From Microbacterium sp. Au-Mic1 (GTDB lineage: Bacteria; Actinomycetota; Actinomycetes; Actinomycetales; Microbacteriaceae), in the NCBI RefSeq assembly GCF_021341785.1, contig NZ_JAJTTF010000006.1, positions 124,001 to 188,000 of the forward strand: a DNA stretch of 64,000 nt. The letters run 5' to 3'. Below the pieces are notes generated by a model. It searched no databases, was not told where the DNA came from, and saw only the letters and a program-made list of their open reading frames with translations. The translations under genes and the position numbers were made by a program. Each line of letters starts with the position of its first letter. The first letter of the stretch is position 1. Below, one piece after another: positions 16,309 to 24,500 of this stretch.

Positions 16309-17430
16309 CTACTTCTTGAACTGCGCGTTGATGAAGTCGAAGTAGGGCTGGTTGAAGTTCGGGTCGGGGTTGGAGAACGGCAGGCGTCCGAGCTTGCTCA
16401 GCGCCGGAGCGCCCTGCGGGCCGGGAGCGTCCGGCGTCCAGCCGTACGACTTGTTCTTCTCGGCGAGCGCCTTCTGCCCCTCGGGCGAGTACAGCCAGTT
16501 GATGTAGAGCTGCGCGGCGTCCGCGTGCGGGGCCTTGTTCACGATGCACATGCCGGTGCGGGACATGAAGTTGCCGCCGTCGTCGAGCGGGAAGACCGCG
16601 GCGACCGGGCCGCCCTTGGCCTTCACGTCCTCGTAGAAGCCCTGGTAGACCGCGATGCCGATGGGGAACCGGCCGCTGGCCACGTCCGCGGGGACGTTGG
16701 GCTCGGACTGGGCGAACTGCACGTCCTGCTTGGCGAGCGATTCGACGTAGGGCTTGCCCCACTTGTCGGCGCTCTCCGGCACCATGAGCGAGGTGAGGAT
16801 GTAACGGATGCCGCCGGGGACGGTCGGGTCGCCGACCGTGATCTTGCCCTTCCACTTGGGGTCGAGCAGGTCCTTCCAGTTCTTCGGGGCCTCGTTCTCC
16901 TTGACCATGTCGGTGTTGTAGACGAACACGAAGTAGCGCATCGCGTAGTAGGTGAGGCGGCCGTCGAAGTTCGTCGGGATCTCGAAACCGTCCGGAGCCG
17001 TCTGCACGTCGGCCTTGGTGCACAGGTCTGCCTTCGCGGCGACCTGCGGCGACTCCCCGCCGTCGTAGATGTCGGCGATACGGTTGCCGCTCTGCGCCTC
17101 GGTCTCGATCTTGGTGATGCTCTGCGCGTCCGGCTGGTCCTGCTGGACGACCTTGATGCCCGGGAAGCGGTCCGTGAACGCCTTGAACAGCGCCTTCTGG
17201 GAGGAGACGCTGGGCCCGTAGACCACGATGTCCGTCTTCCCGTCGGCGACGGCCTTGCCGTACAGGTCGTTCATGTGCTTGTTGCCCGCGGCACTGGTGC
17301 CGGGGACCTCGATCGGAGTGTCGGGCTTGGCCGCGGCCGTGCCGGAGGAGCACGCGGTCAGGGCGGCGAGCGCGCCGATGGCCAGGGTGGCCGTGGCGAG
17401 GCGGAGGGTGGTGCGGGAGAACGTCATCAT
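16309..17430 (-). CDS. ABC importer solute-binding lipoprotein
   Basis: A 373-residue extracellular solute-binding protein of the iron/phosphonate (SBP_bac_6/13-like) class. The N-terminus is a lipoprotein signal: short basic start, hydrophobic core and lipobox L-T-A-C followed by SS. Mature motifs include DIVVYGPSVSSQKALFKAF, YDGGESPQV and a periplasmic-binding hinge near VGDPTVPGG. Two adjacent ATGs are possible (17430, 17427); the second has better spacing (seven bases) from GAGG. It sits between permease and ATPase genes. Confidence 0.92.
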   Translation of the reverse strand: MMTFSRTTLRLATATLAIGALAALTACSSGTAAAKPDTPIEVPGTSAAGNKHMNDLYGKAVADGKTDIVVYGPSVSSQKALFKAFTDRFPGIKVVQQDQPDAQSITKIETEAQSGNRIADIYDGGESPQVAAKADLCTKADVQTAPDGFEIPTNFDGRLTYYAMRYFVFVYNTDMVKENEAPKNWKDLLDPKWKGKITVGDPTVPGGIRYILTSLMVPESADKWGKPYVESLAKQDVQFAQSEPNVPADVASGRFPIGIAVYQGFYEDVKAKGGPVAAVFPLDDGGNFMSRTGMCIVNKAPHADAAQLYINWLYSPEGQKALAEKNKSYGWTPDAPGPQGAPALSKLGRLPFSNPDPNFNQPYFDFINAQFKK

Positions 17431-17447
17431 TCTTCCTCTCGGGTGTG

Positions 17448-19223
17448 TCAGGGGGTGATCCGGGTGAGGGGGACTGAGGGGGCGCGGCCCGAGCGGCCGG
17501 CGCGGGCGCGGAGGACCGCGGCGAGTTTCATGGACCCCGCGGCGAGCGCGAGCACACCCATGGCCGCGACGAGGATGATCATGAACAGCGCGGCGCCCTG
17601 CGACATGTTGCCCTGCAGGAACTGCTGGAACGCGGTCAGCGAGACCGGCTGCAATCCCGGCGGGGCGAGCAGCATCGGCACCGACAGGTTGCCTGCGATG
17701 AAGAGCGCGGAGAGGAACCAGCCCGACAGGAAGCTGGGGACGACGAGTCGGAGCACGATCGTGAGCAGCACGCGCCAGGATCCGGCGCCGGACGTGCGCC
17801 CGGCCTCTTCGAGCTCCGGCGAGAGCTGGGCGAGCGCCCCCTCGGCGATCCGGCTGGAGACGGGGATCGTGGCGACGATGAGCACGAGCGTCATGAGGAA
17901 CGCGGTGCCGTAGAGGCTGCGGAAGGCGGGCACGTAGAGCACTGCGAACATGTACGCCAGCGCGAGGACGATGCCCGGCAGCGCCCACGGGATCCACACC
18001 GAGAACGACGTGTACGAGCGGATGAAGCCCGTGCGGCGCGCCGTGACGTAGGTGGTGAGCAGAGCGACCGCGATCGAGCCGAAGCCGCCGATCACGGCGA
18101 GCCAGGCTGTGAGCCCCAGACTCGAGCTGAACTCGGGGTCCGTGAGCATCTGCACGTAGTTGTCGAAGGTGAGCCCGGTGCTCATGACGCCGAAGATCGG
18201 CTGCAGGCTGCCGAGGATCATCGCGAACAGCGGCAGGATCAGGTTCAGCAGCAGGAAGAGGACGATGAGGGCCGAGAGCACCCAGCGCACGGGGCCGAGC
18301 TCCTGAGGCTCCCGGCGCGAGGTCTTGCCGGTGAGGGTCGTGAAGCTGCGCCCGCGGAGGATCCAGCGCTGCGCGAGGAAGAGCAGCAGCACGAGCACGA
18401 TGAGCACGAGCGAGAGCGCGAAGGCCTTCGTGTACTCCGCCGGCGCCTGATCGCGGACGTAGTGGAAGATCTGGGTCGAGAACACGAAGATGTTGGCCTG
18501 CCGTCCGATCAGCTGCGGGCTGTCGAAGGACTGGAACACGAGCACCGCGATGAGGATCGCGGCCCCGGTGATCGCGGGCCCGACCGAGGGGACCGTGATG
18601 GTGAAGAAGGTCCGCACGGCACCCGCGCCGCTGATGGCGGCCGCCTCATCGAGCGACTGGTCGCGATTCTTGAAGGCGCCGAGCATGAGCAGGTACGCGA
18701 ACGGCATGTAGCCGAGCGACATCAGCAGGAACAGGCCACCCCAGCTCTGGATGTTGATGAGCGGCCCGTGCATGCCGAGCATGCGGCCGAACTGGTTCAG
18801 CAGGCCGTTCTGCGGGTTGCCCAGCATGATCCACCCGAGCGTGTGGAACAGCGGCGGCACGAACAGGTTGACAGCCATGAGCGGCGTCAGCAGGCGGCGA
18901 CCGGGGACGTTGGTGTTCGCCGCGATCCACGCGAAGAGCCCTCCGCCGGCGACGGAGATCGTGCCGCACACGACCACGAGCAGCAGCGAGTTGCCCATGG
19001 TCTTCCACGTCTCGGGATCCTGGAAGGCCGCGAGCAGCCCGCCGATAGTGAAGGGCAGGTCGTCGGACGGAAGTCCGTCGCGGAACGCGCCGATCGCGAT
19101 CATCGAGACCGGGTAGACGAACACGAGCGTCAGGGCGGCGAGGAACACCGTCCACCCGAACCCGCCGGTCAGCGAGCGCCGGATCGATGCTCGCCGGTCG
19201 CGTTCGAAGTCGCTTGCCGTCAC
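17448..19223 (-). CDS. ABC importer permease with two fused transmembrane domains
   Basis: A 591-residue permease carrying two BPD_transp_1 domains in one chain, as in FbpB/AfuB. Each half ends with an EAA-type coupling loop: EAAAISGAGAVRTFFTITVP near 200 and EEAGRTSGAGSWRVLLTIVL near 490. About twelve membrane helices are visible. Start is GTG at 19223 with an AGAGG site upstream. It is the first gene of the unit permease - binding protein - ATPase - amidohydrolase - 104-aa protein - Rieske protein, and its promoter carries the TCCGACAC palindrome. Confidence 0.92.
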   Translation of the reverse strand: MTASDFERDRRASIRRSLTGGFGWTVFLAALTLVFVYPVSMIAIGAFRDGLPSDDLPFTIGGLLAAFQDPETWKTMGNSLLLVVVCGTISVAGGGLFAWIAANTNVPGRRLLTPLMAVNLFVPPLFHTLGWIMLGNPQNGLLNQFGRMLGMHGPLINIQSWGGLFLLMSLGYMPFAYLLMLGAFKNRDQSLDEAAAISGAGAVRTFFTITVPSVGPAITGAAILIAVLVFQSFDSPQLIGRQANIFVFSTQIFHYVRDQAPAEYTKAFALSLVLIVLVLLLFLAQRWILRGRSFTTLTGKTSRREPQELGPVRWVLSALIVLFLLLNLILPLFAMILGSLQPIFGVMSTGLTFDNYVQMLTDPEFSSSLGLTAWLAVIGGFGSIAVALLTTYVTARRTGFIRSYTSFSVWIPWALPGIVLALAYMFAVLYVPAFRSLYGTAFLMTLVLIVATIPVSSRIAEGALAQLSPELEEAGRTSGAGSWRVLLTIVLRLVVPSFLSGWFLSALFIAGNLSVPMLLAPPGLQPVSLTAFQQFLQGNMSQGAALFMIILVAAMGVLALAAGSMKLAAVLRARAGRSGRAPSVPLTRITP

Positions 19224-19303
19224 TGCCCTCTTCTTCCGTTCGCGAGAGCGGATCCGAGACCTCCGGTCACCCGGGATCAGACCGCTCCGTCTGTCGTGTT
19301 GTC

Positions 19304-19380
19304 AGCGTAGGAAGCCGCTGCGCGAGCCTCATCGGGCCCGGCTCCGAAGTCCTTCCCGGGCGGTCCGACACGGTGTCGGA
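19304..19380 (-). promoter_or_regulatory. Regulon palindrome and -10 box, importer operon
   Basis: TCCGACAC-G-GTGTCGGA (19364-19380) is a perfect 8-bp inverted repeat around one base. Reading on the minus strand, a -10-like TACGCT lies at 19309-19304, 55 nt from the palindrome, and the permease start is 81 nt further on. There is no good -35 hexamer, which fits activation from the palindrome. Three more copies occur in the same geometry at 33078, 35110 and 36760. Confidence 0.75.
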
Positions 19381-19461
19381 ACCCGGGCCGCCGGTGGCGC
19401 GATCGTGTCCGTCGGCGATCCCCGGCGCGCGATCGCGACGCGCCGGGGATCGATCAGGGAG

Positions 19462-20511
19462 TCAGAGGAGGGCCGCGAGGACGGCGTCGTTCTCCGCGGG
19501 GAGGCCGACCGTGACGCGCGCACCGCCGGCGTTCGGGAACGGCCGGGCGAGGACGCCCTGCTCCGCGAAGCGCGCCATGAGGGCGCCGGCATCGCCGGGG
19601 AGGAAGAGGAAGTTGGACTGGCTCGGGAGCACGGAGACTCCCGCGCCGTCGAGAGCCCGCACGATGCGCGCCCGCTCCGCGACGATGATCGCGATGCGCT
19701 CGTCGGCGATCGCGATCCCCTCGGGACTGAAGGCCGCGATGAGCGCGGCCTCGGCGATCCCGTTCAGCGCGAAGCCGACCGAAGTGCGCCGCAGCGCCTC
19801 CGCGATCCGCTCCGAGGCCGCCGCGTATCCGGCCCTGATGCCCGCGAGGCCGTGCGACTTCGAGAGCGTGCGCAGGATCACGAGGTTCTCGAACTCGTCG
19901 AGCAGCGGCAGCGTGGCCTCGACGGGCTCGTCGGTGACGAACTCCCGGTACGCCTCGTCGAGCACGACGATCACGTTCTCCGGCACCTGCCCGAGGAACG
20001 CACGCAGGCCCTCGACCGGGATCAGGCCGCCGGTGGGGTTGTTGGGGTTGCAGAGGTACACGATGCGTGTCTCGGGACGGATCGCCGCAGCCATCGCGTC
20101 CAGGTCCATCGCGCCGTCGTCGGCGAGACCGACCGCCGTGGTCTCGGCCCCGGCGAGCGCCAGAGCGGCCTTGTACGCCTCGAAGGACGGTGCCGGGTAG
20201 ACGCCGTGCACGCCGGGCTCGCAGACGAGCCGCGCGAGACCGTGCAGCAGAGACCCGGAGCCGTTGTCCACCGCGACCCGGTCGGGGGCGACACCGAGAG
20301 CCCCGCCGATCGCGGCGCGGGCCGCGGCGCGGTGATAGTCGGGGTAGCGGTGTGACGTCTCGACCGCCACGGTCATGGCCGCGACGATCGGCGCCGACGG
20401 CGTCCAGGGCATCTCGTTCTGCGAGAGCCGGATGGGCGGCGGTGTCGCGCCGGCGGGACGGTTCGGGGTCTGCAGCATCTCATCGACGACGCTTCGGAAC
20501 TCGAGCGACAT
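19462..20511 (-). CDS. HisC-like PLP aminotransferase
   Basis: A 349-residue class I/II aminotransferase resembling histidinol-phosphate or aromatic aminotransferases. Motifs are RLSQNEMPW at the N-terminus, VDNGSGSLLH, YLCNPNNPTGG, VVLDEAYREF and the Schiff-base lysine in LRTLSKSHGLAGIRAGY (about Lys216). The ATG at 20511 has a perfect AGGAGG five bases upstream; the longer TTG frame overlaps the AT-rich promoter and is rejected. It is not near other his genes. Lying beside an M20 hydrolase and a ThDP decarboxylase-type gene, it is more likely a catabolic aromatic-type transaminase. The specific substrate cannot be read from sequence. Confidence 0.88.
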   Translation of the reverse strand: MSLEFRSVVDEMLQTPNRPAGATPPPIRLSQNEMPWTPSAPIVAAMTVAVETSHRYPDYHRAAARAAIGGALGVAPDRVAVDNGSGSLLHGLARLVCEPGVHGVYPAPSFEAYKAALALAGAETTAVGLADDGAMDLDAMAAAIRPETRIVYLCNPNNPTGGLIPVEGLRAFLGQVPENVIVVLDEAYREFVTDEPVEATLPLLDEFENLVILRTLSKSHGLAGIRAGYAAASERIAEALRRTSVGFALNGIAEAALIAAFSPEGIAIADERIAIIVAERARIVRALDGAGVSVLPSQSNFLFLPGDAGALMARFAEQGVLARPFPNAGGARVTVGLPAENDAVLAALL

Positions 20512-20540
20512 GCGTCCTCCTCGGGCGGAAGTCAATTGTT

Positions 20541-20562
20541 AATAATGAATATGAACATTATT
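20541..20562. promoter_or_regulatory. AT-rich inverted repeat upstream of the aminotransferase
   Basis: AATAATG and CATTATT (perfect 7-bp arms, 8-nt spacer AATATGAA) lie 30 nt upstream of the aminotransferase start, in an AT-rich island surrounded by 70% GC DNA. It contains AATGAATATG, a core shared with AT-rich sites at 21376, 24375 and 25686. Probably an operator overlapping the promoter, for the local GntR or PucR regulator. Confidence 0.6.
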
Positions 20563-20604
20563 GAAGACGCGCCGCCCTGTCAACCCGCTCCGCCCCTCAA
20601 ACCC

Positions 20605-21285
20605 TCAGGAGAGCAGTGTCGCGACCGAGGAATGCCGGTGCCGCTCGGCCGCGGACCGCGCAAGGTCGTGATCGCGCTGAGCGACGGCCGCGGCGAAGTC
20701 AAGGTGCGTACGCAGCCGCTCGGGGGTGCTGGGCGCCATGGCGCCTTCGAGCTGCTCCGCGATGATGTAGTCGACGAGGTTCGTGTAGAGGCTGCGCAGC
20801 AGTTCGTTCGGCGTGATCAGGGCGATCCGCGCGTGCAGCGCCCAGATCGCCGACGGCCCCGCCTCGGTGCCCCACACGGCCTGGAGCCGCTCGGCCAACG
20901 TCGCGATCTCGGCGACGTCGTCGTCGCTCGCGTGCTCGATCGCATCGTGCAGCACCAGACCGTCCAGCGCGTCCAGCACGCGGAGGCAGTCGCTCGCGGT
21001 CGCCTTGCCCTCGCGCAGCTGCAGCAGCTGGTCGCTGAGCTGCATGAAGGGCGAGCGCGACGCGACGAAGATGCCGCCGCCGGGGCCGGGCTTCGCGTCC
21101 ACCACGCCGCGCGAGCGCAGCAACTGGATCGCCTCGCCGAGGGTCGCGGGCGCCACCCCGAACCGGGTCGCGAGCTCCTGCCGCCTCCCGATGAAGTGCC
21201 CGGCCTTCCAGCCGCCGGAGACGATCTCGTCCTCGAGCGACTTCGCCACCTGCACGGCGACGGCGGCGTTGGTGATCTGCGTCAT
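20605..21285 (-). CDS. GntR-family regulator (FCD type)
   Basis: A 226-residue GntR regulator. The N-terminal winged helix spans about 12-75, including IVSGGWKAGHFIGRRQELATRFGV and GVVDAKPGPGGGIFV, the usual GntR wing. The C-terminal all-helical ligand domain (about 80-225) looks like the FCD class, with 'D-A-L-D-G-L' and 'LHARIALITPNELL' helices supplying the metal/ligand pocket. ATG at 21285 after GGGGGA. It is divergent from the M20 amidohydrolase and shares the AT-rich intergenic site at 21376. It probably controls the aminotransferase, M20, ThDP-enzyme and aldehyde dehydrogenase genes. Confidence 0.88.
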   Translation of the reverse strand: MTQITNAAVAVQVAKSLEDEIVSGGWKAGHFIGRRQELATRFGVAPATLGEAIQLLRSRGVVDAKPGPGGGIFVASRSPFMQLSDQLLQLREGKATASDCLRVLDALDGLVLHDAIEHASDDDVAEIATLAERLQAVWGTEAGPSAIWALHARIALITPNELLRSLYTNLVDYIIAEQLEGAMAPSTPERLRTHLDFAAAVAQRDHDLARSAAERHRHSSVATLLS

Positions 21286-21370
21286 GACTTCCCCCGGTGA
21301 TCCCTGCGGTGACCCCGAGCCGGCCACGCGTGAGTACAGAGTATGAGGTGACCCGCCTCGGCGCACCCTC

Positions 21371-21396
21371 TATTGGATATATTCATCATACTCAAT
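21371..21396. promoter_or_regulatory. AT-rich divergent operator/promoter, GntR-M20
   Basis: The segment between GntR and the M20 gene contains ATTG-GATATATTCATCATACT-CAAT, an ATTG/CAAT pair flanking an AT-rich core. On the minus strand it reads ATGATGAATATATC, matching the core at 20544 and 24375. It lies 47 nt before the M20 start and 86 nt before the GntR start. Confidence 0.55.
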
Positions 21397-21442
21397 GGCC
21401 ATCGGCGACCACGGATCGTCGACTCGGGACGAAGGAGCCCCC

Positions 21443-22645
21443 ATGACGGATCCCGCCGCGCTGCGCGCAGACGCCAGATCCCTCCAGCCCGAGCTGGTGC
21501 GCCTGCGCCGCGCGCTGCACGCGCACCCCGAGGCGGGCTTCGCGCTTCCCCGCACCCAGCGCGCCGTACGCGACGCTCTCGACGGTCTCGGCCTGGAGAT
21601 GCAGACAGGGCCGGAGGAGTTCTCCTCGATCACGGCCGTCGTTCGGGGCGCCCGGCCTGGTCCCGCCGTGCTGCTGCGCGCCGACATGGACGCTCTGCGA
21701 GTGCAGGAGCGCACCGGGCTCCCCTACGCGTCAGATGTCGACGGGTTGATGCACGCGTGCGGGCACGACCTGCACACCGCCGGCCTCGTCGGCGCGGCCC
21801 GGCTGCTGGCGGCGCGGCGGGAGCGGATGGCCGGCTCGGTCGTGCTCATGTTCGAGCCCGGCGAGGAGGCCGGAGGCGGAGCCCTCCGGATGATCCGCGA
21901 AGGCGTGCTCGACGCCGCGGGTCCCCGCGTCGAGGCGGCGTACGGCGTGCACGTCCTGCCCGGGCCTGCCGGGGTGTTCTCGACCCGCGGTGGGACGATC
22001 ATGGCGGGCGCCTGCGCGCTCGAGATCGTGGTCGAGGGCCGCGGCGGACACGGGTCCCGCCCGCAGCAGGCGATCGATCCGGTGCCGGCCGTCGCGCAGA
22101 TCGTCCTGGCCCTGCACGCGTTCGCGACCCGCCGCTTCCCGACCTTCGATCCGATCGCCCTCTCGGTCACGAAGCTCGCGGGCAGCGAGATCATCAACGC
22201 GATCCCCGACACGGCCTCACTGGGAGCGACGGTCCGCATCCTCTCGGACCGCAGCCGCGAGGTGCTGGAGAGGGAACTGCCGGATCTCGCGCACGGTATC
22301 GCGGCTGCGCACGGCTGCAGCGCCAGGGTCTCCTTCCGCACCGTCTATCCGGTCACCGTCAACGATGAGACGTGCGCCGAGCGGGCGCTCGCGACGATCG
22401 GCGGGCTGCTCGGCACGGAACGCGCGGTCCCGGCCGCCGAGCCGTCGATGGCCTCCGAGGACTTCTCCGCGGTCCTGGCCGAGGTTCCCGGAGCGTTCCT
22501 CTTCCTCGGTGCCACACCGGAGGACATCGATCCCGACGAGGCGGAGATGAACCACTCCCCCCGTGCGCTTTTCGACGACGGCGTCCTCGCGGATCAGGCC
22601 GCAGCGCTCGCCGCGCTCGCGCTCGCGCACGTCGGCCCCCGATGA
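21443..22645 (+). CDS. M20 family amidohydrolase (N-acyl-amino-acid/hippurate hydrolase type)
   Basis: A 400-residue M20D metallopeptidase-family hydrolase, related to hippurate hydrolases and IAA-amino-acid hydrolases. Metal-site motifs: HACGHDLHTAG at about 104-114 (Cys and two His), FEPGEEAGGGA with the catalytic Glu pair at about 141-142, a dimerisation-domain histidine in GRGGHGSRPQ, and a late metal histidine in MNHSPRALFDDG. Start ATG 21443 has AAGGAG six bases upstream; the ATG at 21395 lacks a site. It likely releases an amino acid or aromatic acid from an amide. Divergent from the GntR gene. Confidence 0.92.
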   Translation: MTDPAALRADARSLQPELVRLRRALHAHPEAGFALPRTQRAVRDALDGLGLEMQTGPEEFSSITAVVRGARPGPAVLLRADMDALRVQERTGLPYASDVDGLMHACGHDLHTAGLVGAARLLAARRERMAGSVVLMFEPGEEAGGGALRMIREGVLDAAGPRVEAAYGVHVLPGPAGVFSTRGGTIMAGACALEIVVEGRGGHGSRPQQAIDPVPAVAQIVLALHAFATRRFPTFDPIALSVTKLAGSEIINAIPDTASLGATVRILSDRSREVLERELPDLAHGIAAAHGCSARVSFRTVYPVTVNDETCAERALATIGGLLGTERAVPAAEPSMASEDFSAVLAEVPGAFLFLGATPEDIDPDEAEMNHSPRALFDDGVLADQAAALAALALAHVGPR

Positions 22646-22746
22646 GCGACGCCGGATCGCTGCGGGGCGCCACGGACCGCGGAATCGGGGGCCGCGATGT
22701 CCGGGCGGGATCGTTCCGCCACCGACCGTCGCCGCCCCCGGGCGGA

Positions 22747-24357
22747 TCAGTGCTTCTCGTGGATGAGCGACCAGGGCGAGGGGAACACGTCCACCCGCAC
22801 CCGGACGATCGCCGGACGCCGGGCCGCGATCGCGGCCTCGATCGCGGTGCGGACGCCGTCGGCGTCCTCGACGTCCACGAAGTCGATCCCGAACGCCTGC
22901 GCGAGCAGCGCGAAATCGGGGTTGACGAGGTCGGAGCCGATGAAGCGCCCGCCGTAGGTGTCGCGCTGGATGCGCCACACGTTGCCGAACCGTCCGTCCT
23001 CGAACAGCACGGTCACCAGCGGGATCCCGTACCGCTTGGCGGTCGCGAACTCCTGCAGCGACCAGCCGATCCCGCCGTCGCCGGTGACGGCGACGACCGG
23101 GCGGCCACCCGAGCCCACTGCCGCGCCGAGCGCGGTCGGCATCGCATAGCCGAGCGTGCCCTGGTATCCGGGCCACACGTACGAGTGCGGCGCCTGCACG
23201 GGGAAGCCGTAGGTGGAGACGTAGCCGATCTGGGTGAGCTCGTTCACGTACACGCCGTCCTCAGGCAGCGCGGCGCGGATCGCGTCGACGAAGGCCATCT
23301 GCGGCGCCACGCGCTCGCGGATCCGCTCCTCGCACTCGGCGCGCAGGCGACGCAGCTCGTCCCCCCAGCCCTCCCGCGCCGGGGCCTCGGCGACGAGCGC
23401 CTCGAGCACCGCGGTCGCGTCGGCCTGGATGGCGAGGTCGGGCCGTCGCGGGGATCCGAGATCCGCGGCCTCGACGTTGACGAGCGCGATCCGCGCGTCG
23501 CCGACGTTCAGCTGCTGCCCGAACGGGGTGAGGAAGCGGCTGCCGAACGAGATCACGAGGTCGGCCGTCGCGCGCAGCTCCCAGAGGGCGAAGGCGGGGA
23601 GGGCATGCGGATCGCGCGCGTCGATCGCCCCGCGGCCGTTCTCGCTCATGACGACCGGGGCGTCCAGCTTCTCGGCGAGAGCCGCGATGAGCGCGAACGC
23701 GCGCGTCCCGCGCACACCGCCGCCGACGTGCAGGACCGGGCGCTCGCTCTCGGCGAGCAGGCGCAGGAGCGCCGCCACGTCCTCGGCGGGCGCGACCGGC
23801 GCCTCCACCGCGAACGGGTCGCCGACTTCGACATCGATCTCGGCGTGCAGCAGATCCGGCCCCAGCTCGAGGGCGACCGGGCGCGGACGTCCGGTGCGCA
23901 TCTGGCGGAAGCCCTCGTGCACCAGCTCGGGGATCTCCTCGGCCCGGGTGGGCCGCATCGCCCATTTCGTGAGCCCCCCGACCGTCTCGGTCTGACGCGG
24001 GATCTCATGCAGCGCACCGAGCCCGCCGCCGACAAGACGCGAGGGGATCGTTCCGGCCAGCAGCATCACCTGCGAGGAGCACGCGTACGCCGTCGCCATG
24101 CCCGCTCCGGCGTTGAGCACGCCGGGCCCGGGCACCACCATCGCGACGCCCGGCTTCCCGGATGCCCTGTGGTAGCCGTCCGCCATGTACGTCGTGCTCT
24201 GCTCGTGCCGCGGGACGAGCAGATCGATCTCGTCCTGCTTGCGGTACATCCCGTCGGTGAGACCGTCCAGCTGCACGCCGGGGATTCCGAAGACCGTCTC
24301 GACGCCCTCGCTGAGCAGGGCCAGGGTGAGCGCGTCGCCGCCTGTCATCTTTGCCAT
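22747..24357 (-). CDS. Thiamine-diphosphate-dependent enzyme (acetolactate synthase/2-oxo-acid decarboxylase family)
   Basis: A 536-residue three-domain ThDP enzyme. The PYR domain carries the catalytic Glu52 in VPRHEQSTTYMADGY, which activates the cofactor. A central domain (about 190-325) follows. The PP domain has the metal/diphosphate motif GDGGIGWS near 426, closing at FEDGRFGN. Overall it looks like the ALS-like or benzoylformate/indolepyruvate decarboxylase group; assignment within the group is not possible by eye. ATG at 24357 with GAGAGG seven bases upstream. Convergent with the M20 gene and divergent from the PucR gene. A role decarboxylating the 2-oxo acid made by the neighbouring aminotransferase is inferred. 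Confidence 0.88.
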   Translation of the reverse strand: MAKMTGGDALTLALLSEGVETVFGIPGVQLDGLTDGMYRKQDEIDLLVPRHEQSTTYMADGYHRASGKPGVAMVVPGPGVLNAGAGMATAYACSSQVMLLAGTIPSRLVGGGLGALHEIPRQTETVGGLTKWAMRPTRAEEIPELVHEGFRQMRTGRPRPVALELGPDLLHAEIDVEVGDPFAVEAPVAPAEDVAALLRLLAESERPVLHVGGGVRGTRAFALIAALAEKLDAPVVMSENGRGAIDARDPHALPAFALWELRATADLVISFGSRFLTPFGQQLNVGDARIALVNVEAADLGSPRRPDLAIQADATAVLEALVAEAPAREGWGDELRRLRAECEERIRERVAPQMAFVDAIRAALPEDGVYVNELTQIGYVSTYGFPVQAPHSYVWPGYQGTLGYAMPTALGAAVGSGGRPVVAVTGDGGIGWSLQEFATAKRYGIPLVTVLFEDGRFGNVWRIQRDTYGGRFIGSDLVNPDFALLAQAFGIDFVDVEDADGVRTAIEAAIAARRPAIVRVRVDVFPSPWSLIHEKH

Positions 24358-24373
24358 CGCATCGCCTCTCAAG

Positions 24374-24400
24374 AAATGAATATAATGAATATAGATCTAT
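24374..24400. promoter_or_regulatory. AT-rich divergent operator, ThDP enzyme-PucR
   Basis: Two overlapping direct copies of ATGAATATA (24376 and 24385) are followed by the palindrome ATAGATCTAT at 24391-24400. The site is 17 nt upstream of the ThDP-enzyme start and about 100 nt upstream of the PucR start. Base composition contrasts sharply with the flanks, as at the other three sites of this block. Confidence 0.55.
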
Positions 24401-24500
24401 TTCCCGGATCTCTGCAACGCGACCATCTGTCGGCCGCTTCCTCGGACGCTCGCAACCGCGTTCGGCAGATCCCGGAGAGCAGCGGAAAGGGAGGCGGGCG

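Noticed and set aside
19462..20511. Histidine biosynthesis gene hisC
   Set aside because: Fold fits, but no his genes adjoin and the promoter belongs to the catabolic block, so only 'HisC-like' is claimed.
22747..24357. Acetolactate synthase large subunit (ilvB)
   Set aside because: No small subunit or ilv genes nearby, and the catabolic context argues against it; kept at family level.
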